A DNA stretch of 34,867 nucleotides from CAZTBB01 sp964611755 (GCA_964611755.1 CAZTBB010000015.1:1-34867); one strand, 5' to 3'; counted from the first letter of the stretch, positions 24,753-33,440 are shown. Notes: generated by a model not told the origin, from the letters alone. Numbers and translations are program-made.

Positions 24753-24890
24753 TGTTAGAAAATCAGCGCCCACCTGAACGCTCAAAAAATAGGGGCATAC
24801 TGACTCTCTAATTCACTTTTACCACAAAATTGTTATCATTTGGTATAGAATACAATCGTATCCATTTTTTTGTTGTGGTTAATATATCTC

Positions 24891-25778
24891 TTATTCTTCA
24901 ATAAATAAATCGTTTTTATCCAAAACCATGCGTGACATTGTATCTTTGAGCTTGCCCATGGCTCTTTGTTCCAATTGTCGAACGCGTTCTTTGCTAATTC
25001 CAAGTTCTTTCCCAAGTGTTTCTAATGTCACAGTTTCATAATTTAAGTGACGTTCTTTAATGATTGTCTGTTCACGCTCACTAAGTTTGGATAGGGCCTT
25101 TCCTAACCACTCTGAGCGTGTTTGGGCATCCTTTTGGCTGATGACCACGTGTTCCGGGTCCGGGCGGTCGTCCGAGAGGAAATTTTGCCATTCATCAGAC
25201 CCGCTATCGCTGATTACTGCGTTTAGCGATTGATCGCCGGCGGCAAGGCGGCCTTCCATATCTTCAACATCGGATGTTTTCACATTTAATGTATCCGCAA
25301 TGGATTTGCGGTCTTTATCATCCAGCCCTTCTTTTTCTTGCTCGTTCTCAATCTGCGAGCGCAACCGTCTTAAGTTAAAGAATAATGATTTTTGTGCAGC
25401 AGTCGTCCCTGTGCGCACAATTGACCAGTTGCGCAGCACATAATCTTGAATGGCGGAGCGTATCCACCATGATGCGTAGGTTGAAAAGCGCAGATCGCGT
25501 GTATAATCAAAGCGCTCGGCGGCCTGCATTAGGCCGATATTGCCCTCCTGAATGAGGTCGCCTATAGGCAAGCCATAATTGCGGAAGCGCGAGGCCATGG
25601 ATACAACAAGGCGCCTGTAAGCGTTTACAAGCTCGTGCAGAGCTTTTTCATCGCGCTTCTCATGCCAGCGTTTGGCAAGGTCGAGCTCGTGCTCTTTTTC
25701 GAGTAACGGCGCATCCATTGCGTCTTTAATGTATTTTAGATTAGCATTTTGTGTCTGTGGATCATCAATATGTGCCAT
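24891..25778 (-). CDS. rpoH: RNA polymerase sigma-32 factor RpoH
   Basis: A 295-residue heat-shock sigma factor. Region 2 includes LIQEGNIGLMQAAERFDYTRDLRFSTYASWWIRSAIQDYVLRNWSIVR in the family's order. The RpoH box, specific to this class, is seen at QKSLFFNLRRLR near 132-143. Region 4 ends with an HTH (LGKELGISKERVRQLEQRAM) for the -35 element. GAGG precedes the ATG by five bases. It is monocistronic with a long 3' UTR ending at 24711. RpoH directs chaperones and proteases, likely including clpX-type genes. Alphaproteobacteria often carry two RpoH paralogues; which one this is cannot be decided. Confidence 0.96.
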   Translation of the reverse strand: MAHIDDPQTQNANLKYIKDAMDAPLLEKEHELDLAKRWHEKRDEKALHELVNAYRRLVVSMASRFRNYGLPIGDLIQEGNIGLMQAAERFDYTRDLRFSTYASWWIRSAIQDYVLRNWSIVRTGTTAAQKSLFFNLRRLRSQIENEQEKEGLDDKDRKSIADTLNVKTSDVEDMEGRLAAGDQSLNAVISDSGSDEWQNFLSDDRPDPEHVVISQKDAQTRSEWLGKALSKLSEREQTIIKERHLNYETVTLETLGKELGISKERVRQLEQRAMGKLKDTMSRMVLDKNDLFIEE

Positions 25779-25884
25779 GTGAACCTCTTTTCACTACTTA
25801 TTTACGACCATTATAAAAAAATGGATTAGTAATAAGTTCGTTTTTTTTGAAAAAAAGTTACGTTATAGCGATAGTGAAATGGGC

Positions 25885-26667
25885 TTAAGCCTGCAAAAGC
25901 TCTTCTACGCGTCCATCTGGCGTAAATCCGGCGCAGACGAGTTCGCCACCAAACCCGCATCCACCATCAATTGTGGCGCTAATGCAGTTCAGGTAAACAC
26001 CGCGATGTTTCGGATCATATCCGCGGATGACTTTTTCGAATGGTTTATAGGCACTTTGCATGGTTTCAAAGGAATCGGATAACCACCAAAAATTATCGCC
26101 TTGCGCCTCAAGCGGTTTGTCCGCATCCAGCCCGGCATGAACAAATAACATAGGGTAGGCCGCTTCCTGATCCGTTAGAGCGGCACGCACATAATTGGTC
26201 ATGAACTTCTCATGCCCCGCATTGGAGCGAATAGCATGCCTGATTTGGTTGGTCCATTTTGTAATGCCCATAACACCTTTTTGGCAGGCTTCGATCCCAT
26301 CATGCGGACATAGTCCATAAGAGCGCAGGGTTTCTGACAGGCCGTTACCAAGCATCCAGAGCAAAACATTGGTCGGGTTCGGAGCAAAGGGGAGCTGTAA
26401 AAGCTTATCCCACATTTCCTCCTGGCGGCCACGCAGATAGAGCAGGTCGCTTGGGATCATGCCAGGTCTTGCCAAAACCGCACGGCGAAAGGCGAGGATT
26501 TCGTCAACACATTCGCGTGCTTTGGCTCCATATCCCGTATAGTTACCCATATAGAGAACGCGGTCGCCCGCCTTAATGTCATTGAAAATCTCATCATGCA
26601 TATTGACGAGGCGGTCAATATTGCCATGGATGGCTGATATGGCCCAAATTCGATTGGGCTTACCCAT
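25885..26667 (-). CDS. PPP-family phosphatase fold lacking metal ligands (pseudophosphatase)
   Basis: A 260-residue protein that follows the calcineurin-like PPP layout, with matching spacing, but with its motifs eroded. The usual GDIHG reads SAIHG (11-15), GDYIDRG reads GNYTGYG (41-47), GNHE reads GRQE (80-83), and the last GHT reads GYD (near 217). Only the HAG (near 178) is kept. The metal-binding Asp, Asn and His are therefore mostly gone, so hydrolysis is unlikely; the fold may serve as a binding or scaffold module. The frame is intact with no internal stop, which speaks against a decaying gene. I prefer the ATG at 26667 (just before the first fold strand) to a TTG at 26718; neither has a good ribosome site. 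rpoH follows on the same strand after a 106-base gap. Confidence 0.82.
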   Translation of the reverse strand: MGKPNRIWAISAIHGNIDRLVNMHDEIFNDIKAGDRVLYMGNYTGYGAKARECVDEILAFRRAVLARPGMIPSDLLYLRGRQEEMWDKLLQLPFAPNPTNVLLWMLGNGLSETLRSYGLCPHDGIEACQKGVMGITKWTNQIRHAIRSNAGHEKFMTNYVRAALTDQEAAYPMLFVHAGLDADKPLEAQGDNFWWLSDSFETMQSAYKPFEKVIRGYDPKHRGVYLNCISATIDGGCGFGGELVCAGFTPDGRVEELLQA

Positions 26668-26858
26668 ATTGGCTAGAGAATTTATTTTATTGGTCGATTG
26701 ACACACGGTAATTCGCAAGAGTTTTTTTCAGGAGGGAGGGAATGTTAATTCCCAGAATCTCTTACAGTATATAAAAAAATCAGGCGCATAGGAAGTAAAA
26801 ACTATCCCGTGCGCCCGATTCGAAAATGTGAGTCAATTCTTAAGTTGGAAGAGCGTTT

Positions 26859-27421
26859 TTATGCAGCTTCTTTTTCATCTTCAAGATCGNNNNNNNNNNA
26901 AGATCGTCAATATCTGGCTTGTATGTCCCAAGAATTTCTTCAATCTTTTGTGTAGCCTGACCTTCCGAGATATCCTCAACAGCGGCCACTTCGCGTGCAA
27001 GACGCTCAAGAGCGGATTGGTAGATTTGGCGCTCAGAGTATGATTGCTCGCTATCTTCATTGCTTCGCTTTAGGTCCCGAAGAACTTCTGCGATGGCAAC
27101 CGGATCGCCCGAATTGATCTTTGTTTCATATTCTTGTGCGCGGCGGCTCCACATTGTGCGGCGAATGCGTGCACGACCTTTTAGTGTCTTGATTGCATCA
27201 TCCATGCAAGCATCCGTAGAAAGTTTGCGCAATCCAGACGCCTCGGCTTTCATCACAGGAATTTTAAGGCGCATACGATCTTTTTCGAAACTAATGGCAT
27301 ATAGGCGAACTTCCATACCTGCGATCGTTTGTGTTTCTACGCCTTCGATTTTACCAACACCATGTGCCGGGTATACTACGTAGTCACCTTCTGAAAAATT
27401 GAAATTGTCATTGTCTGCCAT
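26859..27421 (-). CDS. carD: CarD family transcription regulator (contains assembly gap)
   Basis: A CarD/CdnL-like RNA polymerase-binding protein that stabilises open promoter complexes. The N-terminal domain (8-65) has FSEGDYVVYPAHGVGKIEGVE; a helical C-terminal domain follows with a TMWSRRAQEYETKINSGD region and SERQIYQSALERLAREVA. AAGGAAG precedes the ATG. Ten N at 26890-26899 break the frame. Both sides of the gap carry AAGATCG; merging them gives an ending DDLEDEKEAA and a stop at 26859-26861, a natural CarD end, whereas the frame as deposited ends in unrelated residues. The true length would then be about 182 residues. Confidence 0.9.
26890..26899. other. Assembly gap (10 N) with overlapping flanks
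   Basis: A run of ten N, a usual placeholder length. The same seven bases, AAGATCG, stand directly before (26883-26889) and directly after (26900-26906), as expected when two contig ends overlap but were not merged. Confidence 0.95.
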
Positions 27422-27549
27422 ATTATATGCTTCCTTTTTTACTTTTTAACATTTAGCCATATTAGATTTTGGATCCCGCTTGGGAGGGGAGTGCATGATT
27501 GCAATCTCCATGCCAAATATAAAATCCAAAAATCCAAAACCCCTGAAAC

Positions 27550-27589
27550 AAAAAACCCCTGCCGAACTTGTGTCCAACTTGTTCGGGTT
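27550..27589 (-). terminator. Terminator-like hairpin downstream of the 236-residue gene
   Basis: On the minus strand CCGAAC pairs with GTTCGG (27562-27567 with 27581-27586), loop of 13 bases, then CAGGGG and six T. An outer AACCC/GGGTT pairing may lengthen the stem. It lies between the unknown gene at 27.7-28.4 kb and carD. The rest of the 286-base gap is AT-rich without another recognisable element. Confidence 0.45.
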
Positions 27590-27707
27590 CAAAAAGTTTC
27601 AACCTCGTTTTGAAGCCACCATTCACACGTAAGGATTAATCTTATATCAAAAAAAACGCTAAAATTCAACTTTCATTTTCGATATATGAAAAATAATTTT
27701 TATTTCC

Positions 27708-28418
27708 TTAGGACACCATGGCCTCTTCAGGTGTCTTAAGCTCTGTCTTTTCGCAGAGTAAATGCTCGCTTGGAACAAAATGTGGATCAATAATTTTTTC
27801 AATCGCCATCAGCTTGGTTGAGAGTGTCATCAACGCATAAGCAAATTTGTCATTACGATTGGTAATTTCATAAGAAAAAAGATCATGCCTGATTTTTAAT
27901 GCAATTTGTCCAATGGCATCATGCAATTGATTGCTTCTGATATTGGCCTCTTGTCCGCTTTTTGTGCGGATGTGAATGGTCCAAAATCCATTGCTGCCAT
28001 TTGTAGCGTTATAATGGTTGATCAAAAATTTGGATAACTCAAAGCGTTTACAAATTCTTTTTTCAAAAAAGCGGTAATTGCCGGTTTCAAGTTCTGTTGC
28101 CCGTTGCGTTGCGCGCATAATGGATTTCAAGATGGCCGGTAATTTTTCCTCATCGATGGTTTGCGCAATATTTGATGATAAATTCTGGGAATAAAACAGC
28201 GCATAGATCTGTGTCGCTTTCTCGAGCAAGGTGACATATAAATGCGGCCTGAATAGAATTCTGCGATCAAGATTAATATCGATCAAGCTCTCATACTTAA
28301 TCAAATGGCGCATGTTCAGGTTGCGCTCAGCGGCATCGTATTTGTAATCAAAACAAATGCCATGAGCGACAAATCCGCCTTGACGGTCAGTATTAATCTG
28401 ATCGAACGTGAAACGCAT
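27708..28418 (-). CDS. Conserved-looking cytosolic protein, unknown function
   Basis: A 236-residue protein with AAGGG just ahead of its ATG. There is no signal peptide or membrane helix. The first 60 residues look beta-rich (GGFVAHGICFDYKYDAAE), the middle is helical and basic (LKSIMRATQRATELETG, RFFEKRICKRFELSKF), and a second beta part (GFWTIHIRTKSGQEANIR) precedes a long helix. No motif or family is recognised. It is divergent from the SDR gene and separated from carD by the longest gene-free stretch in the window, which holds a terminator-like hairpin. Confidence 0.68.
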   Translation of the reverse strand: MRFTFDQINTDRQGGFVAHGICFDYKYDAAERNLNMRHLIKYESLIDINLDRRILFRPHLYVTLLEKATQIYALFYSQNLSSNIAQTIDEEKLPAILKSIMRATQRATELETGNYRFFEKRICKRFELSKFLINHYNATNGSNGFWTIHIRTKSGQEANIRSNQLHDAIGQIALKIRHDLFSYEITNRNDKFAYALMTLSTKLMAIEKIIDPHFVPSEHLLCEKTELKTPEEAMVS

Positions 28419-28587
28419 GTCCCTTACACATTATTCTAGTTTTTTAATTTTGTGATTGATTTCAACCTATCATAAAAAAACGAAATTGTGTAATTTTTTT
28501 TTATTAGGGGAATATAATATAGAGAAACTCTGGTCTTGCACGCGGGTTTTGTCGTAGAAAAGAATAAAGAATAAGGAACTATTTTCA

Positions 28588-29388
28588 ATGACGTTACAAA
28601 AAATTTGGATTACGGGCGCATCTACAGGGATAGGGGAGGCCGCCACCCTGCGATTGGCTGGTGAGGGGCGGATCATTTTTGCCACAGCACGCTCAAAGGA
28701 AAAGCTGGAGAGCCTCTCTATGAAGGCGGCAGATTTGCCCGGGAAAATTATTCCCTATCAGGGGGATGTTACGGATGCCAAGCGCATGCGCGAGATTGTG
28801 GGCGCTATTCAAAAAGATTATGGCGGCTTGGATACGGTGCTTTTGAATGCGGGGACATATTTTGCCGATAAGGAAGATCAATTCACGGTTGATAATTTTG
28901 TAAAGACGTTTGATGTCAATGTGTTTGGAGTGGCCAATTGTCTGGAGCCTGTTTTGGATGTATTCCAAAGGCAAGGCTATGGGCATATCGCCATTGTTGC
29001 CAGTGTCGCAGGATTCAGAGGCTTGCCCAAATCATTGGCATACGGGCCGACCAAGGCCGCGTTGATCAATATGGCTGAGGCTATGTATATGGATTTTATG
29101 CCACGCGGCATAAAGGTACAGGTCATTAATCCCGGCTTTATCCGAACGCCGCTTACCGATAAAAATGATTTCCCGATGCCCATGTTGATGGAGGTCGAGG
29201 ATGCGGCCAAGGTGCTTGTGCAGGGGCTTAAATCTGATCGCTTTGAAATTAATTTCCCGTGGATGTTTTGTTATCTTAAAAAAATCATCGATCTCTTGCC
29301 GAACAAGCTTTACCTCAATTTGATCGGGGCGGCATCATCATCTCAATCGCGTGACCAAGATAAACGCCAAGAAAGAGCAGCCAAGTAA
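28588..29388 (+). CDS. Short-chain dehydrogenase/reductase (SDR)
   Basis: A 266-residue classical SDR. The nucleotide-binding motif is TGASTGIG (8-15), with Arg near 34 (ATARS) that favours NADP. NAG is seen at 90-92, the catalytic Ser in VASVAG near 137, and YGPTK holds Tyr and Lys near 151-155. The last helix region is basic. Its substrate is unknown. AAGGA precedes the ATG, and the stop overlaps the start of the next gene by one base (TAATG), so it is coupled to the NTF2-like protein. Confidence 0.93.
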   Translation: MTLQKIWITGASTGIGEAATLRLAGEGRIIFATARSKEKLESLSMKAADLPGKIIPYQGDVTDAKRMREIVGAIQKDYGGLDTVLLNAGTYFADKEDQFTVDNFVKTFDVNVFGVANCLEPVLDVFQRQGYGHIAIVASVAGFRGLPKSLAYGPTKAALINMAEAMYMDFMPRGIKVQVINPGFIRTPLTDKNDFPMPMLMEVEDAAKVLVQGLKSDRFEINFPWMFCYLKKIIDLLPNKLYLNLIGAASSSQSRDQDKRQERAAK

Positions 29389-29858
29389 TGTCACAGGAAC
29401 AAGCAGACGCCTTTAAAACCCCAAGCGAGATAGTCTTAAAGCGCGGGTTGGAAGAGTATATATCATTTTATGAGCGTATGAGCCGGCGTTCTCTGCCTTT
29501 GCTTGAAAAGCTGGTAGAGCCGGGCGTGAGTTTTAAAGACCCGTTTAATGAGGTTTATGGCTACGATAAAATGCTCAAGATTTTCCAGCATATGTTTGAG
29601 AATACAGATAAGCCGAAATTCAAGGTTCTCGACCAGACATGGTCAAGAGATGGCATGACGGCCTATTTAAAATGGCACTTCACCTATGAGCGCAAAGGCC
29701 AAAAATATCATATTAATGGCATGAGTGAGGTTTTGTTCTCAAATAATGCAAAAATTATGGCGCATACGGATTATTGGGATGCCGCCGAGCAATTTTACGA
29801 ACATATCCCTGTACTGGGCGGTGCTATTCGTTGGGTGAAGGCAAAAATGTCAGTCTAG
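29388..29858 (+). CDS. NTF2-like (SnoaL-type) protein
   Basis: A 156-residue single-domain protein with the cone-shaped NTF2 pattern: LVEPGVSFKDPFNEVYGYDKMLKIFQHMF in the first half and KWHFTYERKGQKYHINGMSEVLFSNN with an HTDYWD near the end. Such proteins often pair with SDR enzymes in gene pairs where they bind the same small molecule. It is translated from a start overlapping the SDR stop. The 3' end overlaps ldcA on the opposite strand by 35 bases. The substrate is not known. Confidence 0.82.
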   Translation: MSQEQADAFKTPSEIVLKRGLEEYISFYERMSRRSLPLLEKLVEPGVSFKDPFNEVYGYDKMLKIFQHMFENTDKPKFKVLDQTWSRDGMTAYLKWHFTYERKGQKYHINGMSEVLFSNNAKIMAHTDYWDAAEQFYEHIPVLGGAIRWVKAKMSV

Positions 29859-30741
29859 CGCTATTTTTGCCGGTTGTTTCGAGTATTGCATTCATTCCGA
29901 TAGGCAGAGTCATTTGGCGCTTTCCGTGCCCAAAGCCTGCTTTGTCGATAATCGGAATGTCTGTGCGTCCATCAAGTGCTTCTAGAATAATGTCCTCGAG
30001 GGAAAAGCCGAACGGTCTCTGGCCATCTTGCATATCAATAAACTCACCCAAGACCAGCCCTGAAATTTTTTTGAAAACGCCGTGTCGTTTCAGTTGTAAA
30101 ATCATGCGGTCAATACGGCTTATGTGATCGGACGCATCTTCCAGAAAGAGGATGGCGCCCTCTGTGTCCTGCGCATCTTTGGTTCCTGCTAGAAGGTGAT
30201 AAAGGCTAAGGCAGCCGCCATGCAAAGGGCCCTTGGCTTTGCCTTCTTGGAGAATGTCAACGCCGGTCATTTCGACCGGGCTCATCGTGCCGGCCATCAT
30301 CGAGAGACATTGATTAAAGTCATGATCTGATAATGCGTGTAATTGTTTGAAGACAGGTCCATGAAAGGTGACCATGTCTGTGTGGGCGTGCAGCGCATTG
30401 AGCAAGGCCGTACAATCACTAAAACCAATCATGGCTTTGGGTTTGTCTTTCATCTTGTCCCAATTGATCATATCAAGCAGGCCAAGAGCGCGGTTGCCGC
30501 CACCTGCAAGCCAGATGGCGTCAATATCATCGCGTTGCCAGAGGCCCTGAAGAGCCATCGCCTTTTGCAGATAGGTTCCGGCCGATTGGTTGTGGCGCTC
30601 GAATGTTTGGGGATGAATGAATACCCCATAACCCTTAGCCTCAAGGCGTGCCTTGGATTTTTCAATATCTGCAGGCTCGACATAGCTGGAAGGGGCCATG
30701 ACGCCTATTTTTTGTCCTGGTGTTAGCGGGCTTGGAATCAT
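29824..30741 (-). CDS. LD-carboxypeptidase (S66 family)
   Basis: A 305-residue cytosolic peptidase that trims the terminal D-Ala from tetrapeptides during murein recycling. Motifs: GVMAPSSYVEP at the N-terminus, AGGGNRALGLLD, the nucleophile Ser in IGFSDCTALLNAL near 105, EDASDHISRIDRM (catalytic Glu near 210) and GHGKRQMTLPIG (catalytic His near 275). AGAAGG precedes the ATG by four bases. It begins nine bases after phr ends, so the two share a transcript. It resembles LdcA, but S66 also contains microcin-resistance members, so I leave the symbol open. Confidence 0.9.
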   Translation of the reverse strand: MIPSPLTPGQKIGVMAPSSYVEPADIEKSKARLEAKGYGVFIHPQTFERHNQSAGTYLQKAMALQGLWQRDDIDAIWLAGGGNRALGLLDMINWDKMKDKPKAMIGFSDCTALLNALHAHTDMVTFHGPVFKQLHALSDHDFNQCLSMMAGTMSPVEMTGVDILQEGKAKGPLHGGCLSLYHLLAGTKDAQDTEGAILFLEDASDHISRIDRMILQLKRHGVFKKISGLVLGEFIDMQDGQRPFGFSLEDIILEALDGRTDIPIIDKAGFGHGKRQMTLPIGMNAILETTGKNSARLTFLPSPNE

Positions 30742-30750
30742 GCCTTCTAC

Positions 30751-32187
30751 TTAATCAGTTTTGCGAATGGTTTGGAAGGCTTCGAGGGCTCTCTCTCTTG
30801 ATTTTTTTAGATCAACAATTGGCTCGGGATAATTTTCACCAAGAACAACGCCTGCTTCTTTTAGAATAAGCGGTCCGGCCTCCCATGGTTTGTGAATATA
30901 TTGTTTTGGCATGTTGGCGAGTTCCGGAACATAGTGCCGCACATATGTCCCCTCAGGGTCAAATTTCTCGCCTTGGGTAATCGGGTTAAATATCCTGAAA
31001 TAAGGCGCGGCATCTGCACCGGACCCGGCAACCCATTGCCAGCTTGCGGCATTGCTGGCGAGGTCGGCATCAACCAAACAATCCCAGAACCAATCTTCAC
31101 CATGGTGCCAATGGATCAGCATGTTTTTGACCAGCAGTGAGCCGACAATCATGCGCACGCGGTTATGCATCCATCCTGTTTCATAGAGCTCGCGCATGCC
31201 TGCATCAACAATAGGGATTCCTGTTTTTCCGAATTGCCAACGTTTGAGTGTAGCTGGGGCGGGGTCATCCCATGGAAAGGCGTTGAATTTTTCTTGCAAA
31301 GGATCGCGCGTGATTTGCGGGAAGTGATAAAGCAGATAGTAGGAAAATTCGCGCCAGCCGAGCTCGGAACAAAAGTGATCCATATCTTTTTCCAAGCCTT
31401 CGGCTATTCCGTGCTGCTGAGCTTTGTGCCAGACAAGGCGTGGGGATATCTCACCAAAATGTAAATGCGGAGATAATTTTGATACATGGGGCAGGGCGGG
31501 GTTGTTACGTTTTTCTTTATACCCGTTAAGCCCATCTTTCAAAAAATGATCCAATCGCTCACGCGCACCGGCTTCGCCAATGGTCCAATGTGCTTCCATT
31601 TTATGATGCCATGGTATCTTCGGAAGAAGGCGGAGATCGTCCAGCGTTCCTGTATTATGGCCTGTTCCCCATTTGATATCCTTCGGCATGTCTGTTGCGG
31701 CTTCGGGCTCGTGTTGTCCTAGACACCCCTTTCGGAAATAGGGCGTAAAGACCTTATAGGGTGTGCCATCGTTTTTAAGAACCTCCCATGGCTCCCATAA
31801 CAGGCTGGCATTGAAGCTTTTTGTCACAATATCTGCGCTTTGCAATATGTCTTTGATGTGCTTATCCCGCTTGATACGCCAAGGCTCATAGCATCTATTC
31901 CAAAAGACAGCCTGCGCACCTGTATCTTCTATAAGTTTAGGGAGAATATCTTCGGCCTTGCCGGATTGGAATACGAAGCTCTGATCTGTATTGTCGTTCA
32001 AGCTCTTCAGGCTGTGATGGAGCCACCAACGTGAAGCGCCGCCCATTCTCCATTCGCCGGCATTGTCGTCATCCAGAATATAAACAGGGATAATCTCATA
32101 GCCTTCCCTCACAGCATGATGCAGCGCCGGGTTATCATGCAGGCGTAAATCAAGGCGAAACCAGATGAGGGCTATTTTTGAACTCAT
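30751..32187 (-). CDS. phr: Deoxyribodipyrimidine photolyase
   Basis: A 478-residue class I CPD photolyase that uses blue light and FADH to split cyclobutane pyrimidine dimers. The N-terminal antenna domain starts IALIWFRLDLRLHDNPAL. The FAD domain includes SKLSPHLHFGEISPR, WREFSYYLLYHFP, DAGMRELYETGWMHNRVRM and DADLASNAASWQWVAGSGADAAPYFRIFNP, with the family's Trp residues of the electron chain. It is upstream of ldcA, nine bases apart. No obvious promoter or stress-type sigma site is visible upstream, but an SDR/NTF2-like pair converges on this unit. Confidence 0.95.
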   Translation of the reverse strand: MSSKIALIWFRLDLRLHDNPALHHAVREGYEIIPVYILDDDNAGEWRMGGASRWWLHHSLKSLNDNTDQSFVFQSGKAEDILPKLIEDTGAQAVFWNRCYEPWRIKRDKHIKDILQSADIVTKSFNASLLWEPWEVLKNDGTPYKVFTPYFRKGCLGQHEPEAATDMPKDIKWGTGHNTGTLDDLRLLPKIPWHHKMEAHWTIGEAGARERLDHFLKDGLNGYKEKRNNPALPHVSKLSPHLHFGEISPRLVWHKAQQHGIAEGLEKDMDHFCSELGWREFSYYLLYHFPQITRDPLQEKFNAFPWDDPAPATLKRWQFGKTGIPIVDAGMRELYETGWMHNRVRMIVGSLLVKNMLIHWHHGEDWFWDCLVDADLASNAASWQWVAGSGADAAPYFRIFNPITQGEKFDPEGTYVRHYVPELANMPKQYIHKPWEAGPLILKEAGVVLGENYPEPIVDLKKSRERALEAFQTIRKTD

Positions 32188-32222
32188 ATGTTTTTCTACG
32201 TTATTTTTTGTCTTTGGTTCAT

Positions 32223-32254
32223 AAAAAAACAGCGCTTATGATAAGGCGCTGTTT
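32223..32254 (-). terminator. Rho-independent terminator of the DHH gene
   Basis: AAACAGCGC (32227-32235) pairs with GCGCTGTTT (32246-32254); the A run at 32223-32229 gives a T run on the minus strand. It lies after the DHH gene and before phr. Confidence 0.85.
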
Positions 32255-32281
32255 ATGTCTATCTATTCACAATAAAACGGA

Positions 32282-33244
32282 TCAGCCATCGGCCGTAATA
32301 CGCTTGATCAATTCATGCATAATCTCTTCGGAGCGCATATTGTCGACCTGACATGTTCCGGCAGCTTGGTGGCCACCACCACCATATTCCAGACATAATT
32401 CTCCGACATGAGTCTTGCTGGAGCGGTTGAGGATCGATTTACCGATCGCAAATACCGTGTTCTGGTTGTTTTTTCCCCACATGCAATGCATAGAGATATT
32501 ACAATTCGGGAAAAGGGCGTAGATACCAAAGCGGTTACCGGCCCAAATCGTATCTTCTTTTCTTAGATCGAGAACAACAAGGTTGCCATGAATAGTCGCA
32601 CAGCGCTCAATTTGCTCACGGAATTTGATTTGGTGCTCAAAATACAGGTCAACGCGCTCTTTTACGTCAGGCAATGCCAAAATCTCTTCAATACTGTGGT
32701 GATCGCGGCAGTAGTCTATCAATTGCATCATCAATTGATAGTTCGAGATGTTGAAGTCACGAAAACGGCCAAGACCCGTACGGGCATCCATGATAAAGCT
32801 TAAGAGAACCCAATCTTCCGGGTTCAGAATTTCTTCTTTTGTGAAATCGGCGGAATCGGCCTTGTCGACGGCAATCATCATTTCATCGGAGACTTTAGGG
32901 AAAGCCGAGGCTCCACCAAAGTAATCATAAACAACGCGCGCAGCAGACGGGGCGTTGGGATCAATGATATGATTATCCGGCTCATCATCAACGCGCTCCG
33001 TTTCCGAGGCATGGTGATCAAAAGCCATGTAAACACCATCGACATAAGGAAGATTAGCGGTAATATCGTTTTCCGATACATCAATAAGGCCGTCTTGCAT
33101 GTCTTTGGGGTGGGCGAAGGTGACATCATCAATCATCCCAAGCTCTTTAAAAAGAACCCCGCAAACCAATCCATCCATGTCACTGCGTGTGATTAAACGA
33201 TATTTTTTGTCCGGCTCCGGCATCAGCTTTGCTTCTTGTGCCAT
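32282..33244 (-). CDS. DHH family phosphoesterase
   Basis: A 320-residue protein with the DHH fold. SDMDGLVCGV (21-30) and FDHHASE (75-81) are the N-terminal metal motifs; the C-terminal GGGGHQAAGTCQV corresponds to the DHHA1 GGGH motif for substrate. Family members act as exopolyphosphatases, nanoRNases or cyclic-dinucleotide phosphodiesterases; I cannot choose between these. I prefer the ATG at 33244 with AAGGAG about ten bases ahead over a TTG two codons earlier. It is monocistronic with a candidate promoter at 33304-33331 and a strong terminator. Confidence 0.9.
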   Translation of the reverse strand: MAQEAKLMPEPDKKYRLITRSDMDGLVCGVLFKELGMIDDVTFAHPKDMQDGLIDVSENDITANLPYVDGVYMAFDHHASETERVDDEPDNHIIDPNAPSAARVVYDYFGGASAFPKVSDEMMIAVDKADSADFTKEEILNPEDWVLLSFIMDARTGLGRFRDFNISNYQLMMQLIDYCRDHHSIEEILALPDVKERVDLYFEHQIKFREQIERCATIHGNLVVLDLRKEDTIWAGNRFGIYALFPNCNISMHCMWGKNNQNTVFAIGKSILNRSSKTHVGELCLEYGGGGHQAAGTCQVDNMRSEEIMHELIKRITADG

Positions 33245-33303
33245 ATCCAATTCTCTCCTTGAAAATCAATCTTGTGATGTCTGTGCTACCCAATCCATAG
33301 ATC

Positions 33304-33331
33304 AGTATACCTTATATCACTTTTTCATCAA
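33304..33331 (-). promoter_or_regulatory. Candidate sigma-70 promoter for the DHH gene
   Basis: On the minus strand TTGATG (33326-33331) and TATACT (33304-33309) are separated by 16 bases, about 60 bases before the start codon. Confidence 0.5.
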
Positions 33332-33375
33332 ATTTATAAAAGAGCGTTAATAAAAAAGTTTTTTGAAAATTTTAT

Positions 33376-33404
33376 TTGACATATTATTTTTGCGGGTGTA
33401 TAAA
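33376..33404 (+). promoter_or_regulatory. Near-consensus sigma-70 promoter for the 224-residue gene
   Basis: A perfect TTGACA (33376-33381), 17-base spacer and TATAAA (33399-33404), 36 bases before the start codon. It is the best match to the vegetative consensus that I found in the window. Confidence 0.75.
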
Positions 33405-33440
33405 CCCAGTGAATTAATTATAAACTGGAGTATATAAAAA

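Noticed and set aside
27497..27506. GATTGCAATC 10-base palindrome upstream of carD
   Set aside because: Palindromes of this length occur by chance about 30 times in a window of this size.
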